Part shown: one piece after another, positions 1 to 8,980 of the stretch | Layout of the letters: every line of letters starts with the position of its first letter | Position numbering within the stretch: the stretch's first letter is position 1 | Assembly (NCBI GenBank): GCA_015680685.1 | Contig: MNCI01036718.1 | Location: 485,201-549,200, forward strand | Source of the DNA: Gnetum montanum | Taxonomy: Eukaryota; Streptophyta; Gnetopsida; Gnetales; Gnetaceae | Direction of reading: 5' to 3' | DNA: 64,000 nt | Program-made: the position numbers and the translations under genes | Notes under the pieces: generated by a model | Seen by the model: only the letters and a program-made list of their open reading frames with translations | What the model was told of the DNA's origin: nothing | Database searches by the model: none

Positions 1-1
1 T

Positions 2-1699
2 ATCACCGCGGAATTCGATCTGCATTATATTGGCCAATCATCCACGAAGGGCCAAGTGATAGCTGACCAGTTAACAACATCACCGATTAACAATCACGCA
101 ACCATAGAGCCAGAGTTTCCAGATGAATATGTACATAGTCTAAGCCTTGTTTCGACAGGCCTCGAAGCAACGCTGTATTTCGATGGAGCTTCAACTGCCC
201 GAGGCGGTAGTGCTGCCACGGTTCTTACGCTATCACCTGAGGATGTGCGTCTACACGCTTATCGCTTGACCTTCCCTTGTACGAACAATGTAGTAGAGTA
301 CAAGGGGCTCCTCAGGGGGTTATTAATTGCAGGTGAACTTGATGTTCAACACCTAGCAGTTAGGGGCGATTCGATGCTGGTCATCAATCAAATCACCAGA
401 GTCTACGCCTGCAAGGCTGTACATCTACAGCCCTACTGCGATCAGGCTAAAGATCTTCTGAGGCGATTTACGACCTTCGACGCCCAACACGTCCCACGGA
501 CTGACAACACGTTGGCCGACGCACTGGCCACTTTGGCATTACATGTGCCTTCACACCTGCTTAACACCTACCCTGCATTGATTACAGACTGCGCAGACCC
601 TATCATTCAGACGGCGCAAATCTCCTGTCTTGTCGAGGAAAGCACGCCTGAATGGTACGATCATATCAAATCTTATATTTTACAGGGTGAGCTACCATCT
701 GCGTTAACGCGCGCGCAGAAAGACGCAATCCGTAAGCAGGCTAAGCACTACGTCATCATCGGAGACAGCACTCTCTGTAGACGCTCCTTCGATGGCGTAT
801 TGCTCACCTACGTTAACAAAGACCAAGCACAGAACATAGTCAGCGAGGTTCACGAGGGACTGTGCGGTGGCCATGTAGCACCATGTGCCATGGCCCTAAA
901 AATCCGGCGTTTAGGGTACTACTGGCCACGCATGGAAGGAGATTGCTTGACAAAGGTTAAGACCTGTGACACGTGTCAACGTCACACAAACCTCATCCAC
1001 GTGTCACCCACAGAATTGCACACGACACAGATAACATGGCCATTCCAACGATGGGGACTGGACATTGTAGGACCCATCACGCCAAAATCTTCCGCAGGGC
1101 ATATCTTCATCATTACCGCTATTGAGTATTTTACGAAGTGGGTAGAAGCTGTTCCCCTACGGAAAATCACATCCCAACAGGTTTGCCATTTTATCTTGGA
1201 CAACATAGTAACCAGGTTTGGTCTCCCAATGACTATTGTGACCGACAATGGGCCACAGTTTAGTAGCACGGATACCAAATCCTTCTGTGGCAACCTAGGC
1301 ATCAGGCAATCTTTTTCCTCTCCTTATTACCCGCAGGAAAATGGCCAAGCCGAAGCATCCAACAAGATAATTATCAATTTGCTCAAGAAAATGCTCGATC
1401 GCAACAAAAGGCGGTGGCATGAACAGATCCTCTACGTGCTATGGGCATATCGTACTACGTGTAGGACAGCTACAGGCAGTACGCCCTATGGCCTGGTTTA
1501 CGGATCTGAGGCGGTGTTACCTCTCAAATTGCAAATTCCTTCTCTGAGAATGGTCCTTTCCACCATTATAAATGAGGCTCAACACACCGAGGCTCGGATA
1601 AAGGATTTGGAGTCATTAGAAGAGAAGCGGATACAAGCTCTTGAGGCAATTGAGAAATATCAGGACAAGCAGCGACAAAAGCATCATCATAATCTTTAG
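2..1699 (+). CDS. pol: Tat-type pol, 3' part: second RNase H domain and integrase
   Basis: The frame is open from base 2, so it is a 5'-truncated polyprotein; the ATG at 56 is internal. Upstream residues resemble the usual end of the RT-linked RNase H (a KGQVIADQL stretch). Counting from that ATG, an additional RNase H domain spans about residues 37-165 with catalytic D43 (YFDGAS), E81, D105 and D155. The integrase H2C2 zinc finger is H266, H273, C304, C307. The integrase core has D336 (GLDIVGP), D397 (TDNGP) and E433 (NGQAE), with 35 residues between the last two, so the DD35E triad is complete. Residues 505-545 are charged and look like a helical linker. A TAG at 1697-1699 ends the frame just before the C-terminal module. 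Among all pol remnants here this is by far the best preserved, suggesting T1 is the youngest insertion. Confidence 0.93.
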   Translation: MTAEFDLHYIGQSSTKGQVIADQLTTSPINNHATIEPEFPDEYVHSLSLVSTGLEATLYFDGASTARGGSAATVLTLSPEDVRLHAYRLTFPCTNNVVEYKGLLRGLLIAGELDVQHLAVRGDSMLVINQITRVYACKAVHLQPYCDQAKDLLRRFTTFDAQHVPRTDNTLADALATLALHVPSHLLNTYPALITDCADPIIQTAQISCLVEESTPEWYDHIKSYILQGELPSALTRAQKDAIRKQAKHYVIIGDSTLCRRSFDGVLLTYVNKDQAQNIVSEVHEGLCGGHVAPCAMALKIRRLGYYWPRMEGDCLTKVKTCDTCQRHTNLIHVSPTELHTTQITWPFQRWGLDIVGPITPKSSAGHIFIITAIEYFTKWVEAVPLRKITSQQVCHFILDNIVTRFGLPMTIVTDNGPQFSSTDTKSFCGNLGIRQSFSSPYYPQENGQAEASNKIIINLLKKMLDRNKRRWHEQILYVLWAYRTTCRTATGSTPYGLVYGSEAVLPLKLQIPSLRMVLSTIINEAQHTEARIKDLESLEEKRIQALEAIEKYQDKQRQKHHHNL

Positions 1700-1894
1700 C
1701 AGCGTCCGATCAAGAAAGGAGACCTGGTTCTCAAGGCTGTGCGTGAACCAGTAGGCAAGTTCTCTACAAACTGGGAAGGCCCTTTCTTGGTGATCGACGC
1801 ATACAGCAACGAAGCATTCAAATTGGCAGATGTCAACAGCGACGAGTTAGCAAATCCTGTAAATCATGTGTACTTAAAGCGGTATTTCATCTAG
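1700..1894 (+). pseudogene. pol: C-terminal integrase module (GPF-like) of T1, after an in-frame stop
   Basis: Directly after the TAG the same frame stays open for 64 more codons to TAG at 1892-1894. It reads as the standard gypsy integrase tail: KGDLVL, then NWEGPFLV, then NHVYLKRYF. This is the usual end of Tat pol proteins, which carry no chromodomain. No frame change is needed, so one point mutation (or a leaky stop, UAG followed by CAG) separates it from the main frame. I regard a simple nonsense mutation as more likely. Confidence 0.85.
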
Positions 1895-1930
1895 CCGCAT
1901 CTACGGTATCAACAGCAGGTATGGCACCCT

Positions 1931-2480
1931 CGTCCGCTACGACGTAAAACTGGCATTGCACGTCCGCTACGACGTATAAACTGGCATTGCACGTCCGCTA
2001 CGACGTTAAACTGGCACTGACCGTCCGCTACGACGTAAAACTGGCATGCCTTGCACGCGTCCGCCATGACGCTAAACTGGCAAGTGGTCACCGTCCGCTA
2101 CGACGTAAAACTGGCACTGTTGTACAGGTCCGCCAAGACGAAAAACTGGCATCTTTTGCATGCGTCCGTCATGACGCTAAACTGGCAAAGGTAAGTGGTC
2201 GTCTGCTGAGACGTAAAACTAGCACAGATCTGTCCTTGGGTCANAAGGTAAGTAGTCTTCTGCTGAGACGTAAAACTAGCACAGATCTGTCCTTGGGTCA
2301 TGACGTAAAACTGACATCCACAGCACGGTCTGCTGAGACTGTAAACCAGCCTTACCACCGTCCGCTACGACGTAAAACTAGCACCTCTCAGTCTGCCCGG
2401 ACTTTAAACTGGGACCATGGTCTGCTGAGACTTAAAACCAGTAACGGCAGTCTACCAGGACTTAAAACTAGGATGTACAG
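1931..2480 (+). repeat. Variable tandem repeat array in the T1 3' region
   Basis: About 15 imperfect copies of a short unit follow pol after about 36 bases. The core is CGTCCGCTACGACGTAAAAC followed by TGGCA. Spacers vary, giving periods of about 30-40 bases. The left part keeps CCGCTACGACG; the right part drifts to CTGCTGAGACGTAAAACTAGCA and finally TACCAGGACTTAAAACTA, so variants are spatially ordered. Short open frames here on both strands are by-products of the repeat. Tandem arrays between pol and the 3' LTR are known from Tat elements and can seed satellite DNA. Confidence 0.9.
2188..2300. other. 56-bp duplication around a single N (probable assembly join)
   Basis: Bases 2188-2243 and 2245-2300 are the same 56-base stretch with two differences, separated only by the N at 2244. 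This looks like two contig ends that overlap and were joined with a one-base gap, not a biological repeat, although the surrounding array makes a genuine duplication possible. Confidence 0.65.
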
Positions 2481-3628
2481 ATCGGTACCATGTTCAAGCG
2501 AGCGTGATCATTCTTGTACAGCTACACAGCAGACGGGGTGGGATCCTGAGACAGTTCCAGTGTCGCCACCCCACTGGCATCCTACTGATTTCTCGAATAA
2601 GCAAAGAGGCATCTTACTGATCCCTCGGAGGTGCCGCCACCGCACCCACTGCAGCGGTGGTACCTCTGAGAGTTTAGCCTCACCAATCGGAGCTTCGACG
2701 AAATCCTCGTCGGCAACAGCCTCGAGATCCTCGCCAATCATCGCTATCGGACGTCGGCCTCTTAGATTCATCTGGCCGGTTCCTAGTGCAGTCAGCTAGC
2801 TGCACTGTGTCTGATACCTTTTGGCGAAGGTATGCAGTGCCAATCGTTGGGATTGGCGGCTCCACCCGAGTGCTCAGGATCCTTCTTTACAGCCCATTTG
2901 CTCTAGCTCACATCGAATGGCGTTTGTTTCAAGCACGTCGCCTCTTGTCTGCGAGCAATGGTGTCCTCTGTTTTCTTTTGTGGTTGCAGATTACTTGCCT
3001 TCGAGGATGTCGTCCAAAGGTGCGTCCATCTGAGCAGTGAAGTACAGCAACGTGTTGAAATGGCTGCTCAAGTTTGCTTGACCACATAGCTCTGCATGTC
3101 TACACCTTGCACAATCCTACCCGTAACTCTTCTTTCCTTCATCCCCACCACCCAGTTCCCATACGCAACAACTTGTATACGCAAGTATTCATTTGCCATA
3201 CTCATGCTAGCAGAGATATCGCAGAAAGTGATGCACAACGCTCCTTTTTGCACGCATTCCTGCTACAATTTGTAACAGAGAAATCTCAGATTGACGCGCT
3301 ACGATCATCTGAAAGCATTCTTGTTGACCTAAATAAACATACATTTCGCACTTCCCCGAACCTGTTTCCAGTTACATCCCTTTATCTCCTGCACCCGACA
3401 GTCTTCCTCCTTCACGTGGACAGGGCTATATTTGAGTAGCCATGGATAAACGCTATTCTTGCTTCTACCAATCCGGTGTTTCGCATTCTTTGTCGACGTC
3501 CTTCGGGCATGCCCTCTAACCGTCAACAAAGAGGGGTCATTGAAACACCGTGAAAATTGCAAGTCGGCCTCAGGCAAAGATTCGCAATTCCAGCAAGAAC
3601 GCGCATCAGATTTGTTTGAAGGACAGGT

Positions 3629-4096
3629 TTACGCTCTATTACGCATGGCAGCGTAATGAGCGTAATAAGCTTCAAGACAGTCGAAGGCAGAATTCAGAGA
3701 AGCACAACAGGTCGACACTTTTTCTTGCAATACATGGATAACTTGTCTTTACGCTCGTTACGCGGCGGTGCGTACCATGGCGTATGTTATCAAGTTGTAC
3801 ATTGCCTACGCTTCATTACGCGTAGTTGCGTAGTGAGCGTAAGTTATACATTGTTTACGCTTCATCACGCGCGGTTGCGTAGCGAGCATAAGTTGCACAC
3901 TATTTACGCTTCGTTACGAACGGTTGCGTAGTGAGGGTAAAACAATTTTGAGCTGATTACCTTTACTCCAGATTACGCTCATACACGCAACGCAGCACGA
4001 ATGAACGTAAAACAGCCTTAAATGCAGCCGAAACACGCGCAACGTGTACCTGCCCCTTACACGCACAACATGCAAGCGAGCGTGTTGTGCGTAGTC
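3629..4096 (+). repeat. Array of palindromic (hairpin) units in the T1 LTR U3
   Basis: Six units of about 37 bases each read as an inverted repeat around a short loop, for example TTACGCTCTATTACGC, loop ATGGCA, then GCGTAATGAGCGTAA. Units lie at 3629-3665, 3749-3785, 3806-3842, 3854-3891, 3903-3940 and 3972-4010. A related palindrome (ACACGCACAACA with TGTTGTGCGT) follows at 4058-4096. Units three to five are tandem with a 48-50 base period. The location just upstream of the TATA-like element suggests an enhancer role; that is inference. Confidence 0.85.
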
Positions 4097-4187
4097 ACAG
4101 CCTGACTTAAAAGATCATGCCAACAGGGCCCGCAATATCCGGGACTCACATCATCAGGGTTGCGCCTTTTCCACGAAGCGTCGTGGC

Positions 4188-4196
4188 CTACAAATA
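4188..4196 (+). promoter_or_regulatory. TATA-like element of the T1 LTR
   Basis: CTACAAATA followed by CCCC, downstream of the hairpin array and about 700 bases before the LTR end, fits the position of a Pol II TATA box in a long LTR. Expected transcript start is about 4220. Confidence 0.5.
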
Positions 4197-4895
4197 CCCC
4201 AGTTAACAAAGATACCAAAGGGGGAGCAAAAAATTCGGGTTGGCAAAATCAGAGAAGTAAAAAAGCATATTTCTGAGCACCAGAGCACTTAGCACTTTGG
4301 AGCAGAGATACAGAGAACAGCGCTTTGGCAATTGTTGACACTATCACCTTACAGTTGAAGCAGAGCACAGTCGGCTTCGAGTACCGGTGATAGGGGTGAT
4401 CGTTCTGCTGAAAGACTCTATCCATCAGAAACAATTGGTCGGTAGACGTCAAAGCTTGGCCCGCCTCGCATCTCACCTTAGCCCACGAGGTAGATCGGAC
4501 TTCTGTTTCGACCGTTTTGCTTGTTGTTTTGTGCTTGTTCATATCTTGTAATCGGGGATCCCCCAGTGTAATTTCTCATTTGTAAGTCAAAGCACAGATC
4601 TTGAAGCTTCGTGCTTCTCTTATGTCAGCTTTCTTTCATCGTGTTTAGCATTATCACCGTTGCAATCCAACTACATCGTTTTCCCCTCATTTTACGACGC
4701 CTGAAATCAGATCGCTTTCTTTTACGCACGTTGCATCGTTTTACTGACTCGTAAGTCCCTGTCTGATCGACAAGATCGTTCAGGGCGCCACGGATTCGTT
4801 TTTCCAGCATAGCCCTCACACGGATCCGTGGCTAAAACTGTGTACGCCGGAATATCGGTCGGTATTTCCAGCTGCCGACGTTTTCTGTCGTTACA

Positions 4896-5675
4896 ACGTG
4901 CACTTATTTCGGATAATGGAACACACTTCATAGGTGCAAATTTTTGAAAGTTAATGCAACTCTTAGGGGTTGAACGTAAATTGACTACACCTTATCACCC
5001 CCAAGCTAACGGACAAGCTGAGGTCACCAACAGGGAGATCACTAAAATATTGACTAGGACAATTAGCAAGTATAGGTGAGATTGGAGCACTAAACTAAAT
5101 GATGCTCTTTGGGCATATCTCTCCACCTGGAAACTCCCTATAGGCTACTCTCCCTATGAGTTAGTGTACGGAAAGCTTCCAATGCTTCCAATTCAAATCG
5201 AGCTCTGTACACTATCAACGATTTGTGACCTCCACCTCAATCTTGATCTAGCACAAAAACAAAGGTTGGCAACTTTAAACATGCTAGACGAAAATCGATT
5301 AGCTACCCTGTCATCAAATGAGTTGCACAAGACATATAACAAGCAACGTCATGACTTGAAGATTCGAAAGGTTAAGTATCAAATAGGAGATAAGGTTCTC
5401 TACTGGAACCCCACACATGTGCCACAACACACAAAATTTCAAATACTATGGGAAGGACCTTACATTATTCATGCAACCTTTCCTTCAGGGGCCATGACCA
5501 TATACAAACCTGAGAGCCTTGATAAGAGATTGTTAGCAATGTGCAACAGATCAAACCCTTCCATGAATTTAGAACGATCAATGCACATAATACCTCTAAG
5601 AAGGAACGACCCTGCTCACTTTTTTAGATCTCCTCCTTCCAACTCAGTCATGGGGGAGAAGGCCACCTCTGCTAA
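4896..5675 (+). pseudogene. pol: E2 integrase, C-terminal half (broken)
   Basis: The frame beginning GCA at 4900 carries the second catalytic Asp (ISDNGTHF) and the Glu ([10 protein letters not shown]), then the family motif [21 protein letters not shown] and the tail module KVLYWNPTHVP...LWEGPYIIH. In-frame stops occur at TTTTGA (about 4948) and AGGTGA (about 5077). After KPESLDKRLLA the frame shifts, so the open frame to 5703 has a non-native end; the family stop is TAA at 5673-5675. The first catalytic Asp and zinc finger are on the far side of T1. No chromodomain follows. Confidence 0.88.
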
Positions 5676-7542
5676 CCATTTGAGGTCCTCAGTTCCATTT
5701 TAAGTTTTTGTTTTACACATTTTTGTTTTACAAATTTCTTTAATTTTTCTTGTTTTTATCATTATACTTTCTCATTTCTTTATGTGATTGTTTGTTTGTT
5801 GTTTTTGTTTTGTTAGATTCGTCACCTAATAAGTGCTCCTGATGGTGGTAGCAACTGGATTCTATTGATTGCTAATGTTTGGTTTTTACCTTTGAGTTAT
5901 AATGTTGATACTAAGGTATGGTTCTTTTGATATAACAGGCAATAATTCCATGTCATCCATGCATCCATGAATTTCTATGGTCTCTCTTGGCTTGGAACTA
6001 TACAGTACCCTTCTTTAATAATTAAACTATTAACAAATTGGTGACTAGGAATTTCTCAAACTAAGGAAGGACTCAAGGACTGAAAAGGGTGTGAATTTAA
6101 AGGGATTTGATGCATTTGTGCTCGCTATTCTCTGGGGTGCTTGGATGTTTTCTTCTTGAGTTTTTCTTACCATTCCGACATTGCTCCATTATCGGGAAGC
6201 TCATCCAATAAAAATAAGTCTTTGCATGGTGTGGTTCTCATGCAAAAAGAAAAAAAAGAAGTGAGTATTCAAAGCATGCCCCTTAGACAAAATAATCATC
6301 TAGGCTACAAGCACTAGTTATGGAACTAAACAGAGATGTTCCCTCTAACTAAGCCCCTTCTTGCTTCATACTTCTCCCTTTCTTGTTTTCCTCAAAATGT
6401 TGTTGAATCTTTGGCAGAAGCATTTTTGTTACTTCAAGTAGATGGATTGGCCAAATGTATTCATGCGAACTCACTGGATGTGGATTTTTTGAGGCTGGAT
6501 TTGGAATGAGATCTACTCAGTTACATTAACCATAAATACACAAGGGGCTGTACACCACCTTGTTCTTGGGACTCCATTCCATTCTCTTCCCTCCATCATT
6601 CTTTCTCCATTTCCCACTTCATTGCCGATTTTATCAGTAGTCTATATTTTGGTTGATGCGTTATTTTCTCTTTGGTGGATTCTTGTGGTTAAGTCTTTAA
6701 CTCTTTCTTCCAAATGACATTTCTAGAGCCTACAAACTCTTTGAATGTGGGTTTGTTAGGGCATAAAGGGCATGAGCCTGCTTTGGGGAGGCCCCACTAG
6801 CATTCCTATTATGGTGCATTAGTTAGCTTATTTCCCTTAAACATTTCTACAATCAACATTTTGTTTGTTTGTTTTGTTTCATTTCCATCTCTGACATCCA
6901 TTTTATCAACGTTGTAGTTGTTTCTTTTTCTTCATCTTTCTTATTCCTTATTGTTTCTATTCTATCGCTATTGGAGGATCGCTCTTAGTCATGGGGGCCC
7001 TGGTCCAATTTTTTCAATTTTTCCTAACCCCTACACCTTTGGTAGTCACCAGTGTTATATCTCTAGAATTCGTATTGGCCATATCACAACTCAACCAATG
7101 GATCTTATACCGAGGCAAGGTATCAACTGTATTTTGATTTACTTATCCTTGCTCATATGTGACTGTGTTGTGTGTGTAGATGGCAATGATATAGCAATGG
7201 ACTGGACTTAGAGGAAACACTTAGGATGGACTGGTGCTGGAACAGTTGTGCAAGAAACAAGATCGATGGTGCAGCTATGGATGGACAATGGAAGGTGCAA
7301 TCTTGGCGTTGGCAGCAACACGTCTTCTCCTTTTCTCTCTCTCTCTTCTCTCTCAGCTACCAAATAAGGTTGGATGTCAATTATGTATAGTGTTCACTCT
7401 TGTAGTCATGAACACTAATGTTGCCATGTATTGTAATGTTGATCCGTTCACATCTCATCCCATTCACCATTAGTTGTCATTCAAGTTAATAATCCCATAC
7501 CTTCCCAATATTTTGTAAGGAACTCAAGGACAAGTTTTCATT
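5676..7542 (+). other. E2 3' untranslated region with splice-acceptor-like site
   Basis: About 1.9 kb without a gene, co-linear with 16415-18354 (E3), 46167-48050 (E6) and the minus-strand copies. It contains a purine-rich TTAGTCATGGGGG at 6985-6997. At 7161-7182 it has GACTGTGTTGTGTGTGTAG followed directly by ATGG, a pyrimidine/purine-alternating stretch ending in AG that looks like a 3' splice site. The ORFs at 6918-7211 and 7234-7473 are short and not conserved between copies, so I do not call them genes. Confidence 0.75.
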
Positions 7543-7556
7543 CAGTCATGGGGGTA
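7543..7556 (+). other. Polypurine tract of E2
   Basis: CAGTCATGGGGGTA lies immediately before the LTR start TGATGA. The same motif precedes the LTR in E3, E6 and, as reverse complement, in E5, E8 and E9. It is the expected plus-strand primer site. Confidence 0.8.
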
Positions 7557-8378
7557 TGATGAATCGCTATATCGAGTACGCAATATCATGCATGCGATAT
7601 CACATCCACCATGCAATATCACATACGCGATATTGCGTCTTGCCTCATCTTCTATAAATAAGAGGTGGTGACCTTGGTTCTAATAGAATTAGATTTAGAC
7701 CCTTAGCCAGACTCTTGCAATTTTGTCATTCCAGAGTTAGAATTATTTCTGTGTGCCCATAGTAGGAGTCATAGAGTGAACAGATCTTTATTCGAGCAAT
7801 TTGTACCTGAGCACAATTTTTTGTACAACAATAAAGAAAAACTTTATGATAAACCTTGTAGCATAAAGATTAAGCTAATTAGTAATTAATGATTTTTTAA
7901 CACTTTCCTAGTTAATTAATATCTCTCTCAACCTTCAACCCCTTTAGTTAAATACACTTAGTATGACCGCTTCAAGCATGTGTGTAGTGCTTGGTAACGC
8001 AGTGATGATTAGCGTTTGGTAACCCCAGCAGCGTTGCACTGGTTTAAGATGTGTACGACAAGTGGGAATGGATACTGGGGTTAGGAACATTTAGAAACTA
8101 GTTAATGAATAGTTAATGTAAGTTAGCCACTTAGTTCCCTCTCCCTCTCCTTTATTAGCAGAAGACATAAAAAATACAAAAGCTATAAAAATCATATGCC
8201 TCAAGCTTACTTAACCATACAATTGTGACAATACAAGTAAGTTTGGGAAGACAACAATTGATTAACCCTGAGTGTTCCATTAAGGTGCATAAGCACTTGG
8301 TCCTTGGAGTTCAACCGGATTGTGAGTGAAATGCTCGTATTCGTATGGTTGAGTGTAGGGGTACCTTGTCACTCATCA
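7557..8378 (+). repeat. E2 3' LTR
   Basis: Starts TGATGAA and ends CTCATCA (an inverted 7-base terminus with one mismatch), 822 bp. U3 opens with several CGATATC/GCAATATCA-type half-palindromes (7565-7640). TATAAATA is at 7653-7660 and AATAAA at 7830-7835, giving a short U3, an R of roughly 180 bases and a long U5. A second CTCATCA overlaps at 8379-8385, so the true end could be 7 bases further on. Confidence 0.9.
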
Positions 8379-8845
8379 CTCATCACCAAGACATATGCTA
8401 TTAGGGGAAATTATCTACGTTACAATGAGCCTATCATATATGGAATAAAGGAAACACTATGATGATGATATAAGTAGGTTATTGTACCTACTTGGGCTAG
8501 ATGCAAGCATAATTATTATTTTTTATTTTTGCAATAAGCTATTCTCATGGTAACATTTGAAGTGATGGTAAGGTACTCATTTCTCATGTTGAAGACCTAG
8601 GTTTGAGCTTGCACACAACCACTTGAAGAAGTTAAGCTTCATTCATCTACTGACTCTCTTGGAATCTTGCTTGGTGATATGAGCATTGTGACTCTAGGTG
8701 ATGATCCTAACTATTCCCATGTTGATGAGGCATATTGTGGCACTTTTGCATCTCTATATAAGTCTAGATTCATGAAATTATTTGTGTGCACTTAAACCAA
8801 TAGTTGGGGCTTATTTTAGAAACTTGGTGATGTATACTTTGATTG
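8379..8845. other. Spacer between E2 and E4, nothing recognised
   Basis: About 470 bases of AT-rich sequence with no protein motif I recognise and no match to the other elements in the window. Confidence 0.5.
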
Positions 8846-8980
8846 TTGCCTCACTTAGTATGCTGCTGCACCTAGCATGGCACTACACTTTACATGTTAC
8901 CTTACTTGGTGTGTTGTCACACCTAGTGTGACATCATACGTGGTGTGGAACTACACTATGTGTGTTGCCTCACTTAGTGA
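8846..8980 (+). repeat. 17-bp minisatellite in E4 LTR
   Basis: About eight 16-18 base units such as TTGCCTCACTTAGTATG, TTACCTTACTTGGTGTG and TTGTCACACCTAGTGTG. Related units recur at 39150-39230 in the 3' LTR, which is my main evidence that both are LTR starts. Confidence 0.7.

Larger units (their letters stand above)
1..4895 (+). mobile_element. T1: 3' part of a Tat-like Ty3/gypsy retrotransposon
   Basis: The segment begins inside pol (end of the RT-associated RNase H), continues through a second RNase H and integrase, then a tandem-repeat 3' region and a long LTR. It stops abruptly where integrase sequence of another family (E2) begins mid-gene, so T1 inserted into E2. Its base composition is clearly GC-richer than everything after 4.9 kb. 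Dual RNase H order and 3' tandem repeats are known traits of the Tat lineage (Ogre/Retand group). The 5' half lies left of the window, so neither the LTR pair nor the target duplication can be tested. The LTR probably ends at TTACA (4891-4895); the junction could be a few bases further right. Confidence 0.85.
2490..4895 (+). repeat. T1 3' UTR remainder and 3' LTR (5' edge not resolved)
   Basis: About 2.4 kb of non-coding sequence lies between the repeat array and the E2 integrase. A TATA-like element at 4188-4196 and upstream hairpin repeats mark LTR promoter structure, so U3 precedes about 4190 and R/U5 follow up to 4895. I could not find a convincing polypurine tract with an adjacent TG, so the LTR may start anywhere between about 2470 and 3550. 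The ORFs of 60-120 codons in this stretch show no recognisable protein motif and I leave them out. Confidence 0.65.
4896..8378 (+). mobile_element. E2: 3' part of an Athila-like gypsy element, target of T1
   Basis: This is the end of integrase, the family's 3' UTR and a complete 3' LTR. The rest of E2 must lie upstream of T1, outside the window. The sequence begins mid-integrase at the ALISDNG motif region, exactly where T1 ends, and is co-linear with E3 and E6. It belongs to the same family as E3, E5, E6, E8 and E9. Confidence 0.88.

Noticed and set aside
2530-2545. GACGGGGTGGG as T1 polypurine tract and LTR start
   Set aside because: Interrupted by pyrimidines, and without the matching 5' LTR the boundary cannot be tested.
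1909-2799. ORFs across the T1 tandem array and following 300 bases
   Set aside because: They follow the short repeat, one crosses the N, and none has a recognisable domain.
2508-2865. Minus-strand ORFs (87 and 61 codons) in the T1 3' region as an antisense gene
   Set aside because: Overlapping frames without motif, in a GC-richer stretch where chance ORFs are expected.
3074-3439. 121-codon + strand ORF in the T1 LTR
   Set aside because: No recognisable domain; lies in U3 and shows no sign of codon constraint.
6918-7473. ORFs of 97 and 79 codons in the E2 3' UTR as a remnant envelope gene
   Set aside because: Not conserved in E3, E6 or E9, and the second contains none of the E5 third-frame motifs.
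7563-7640. Regularly spaced GATATC repeats as a possible CRISPR array
   Set aside because: Units are too short, imperfect, inside a plant LTR and without cas genes.
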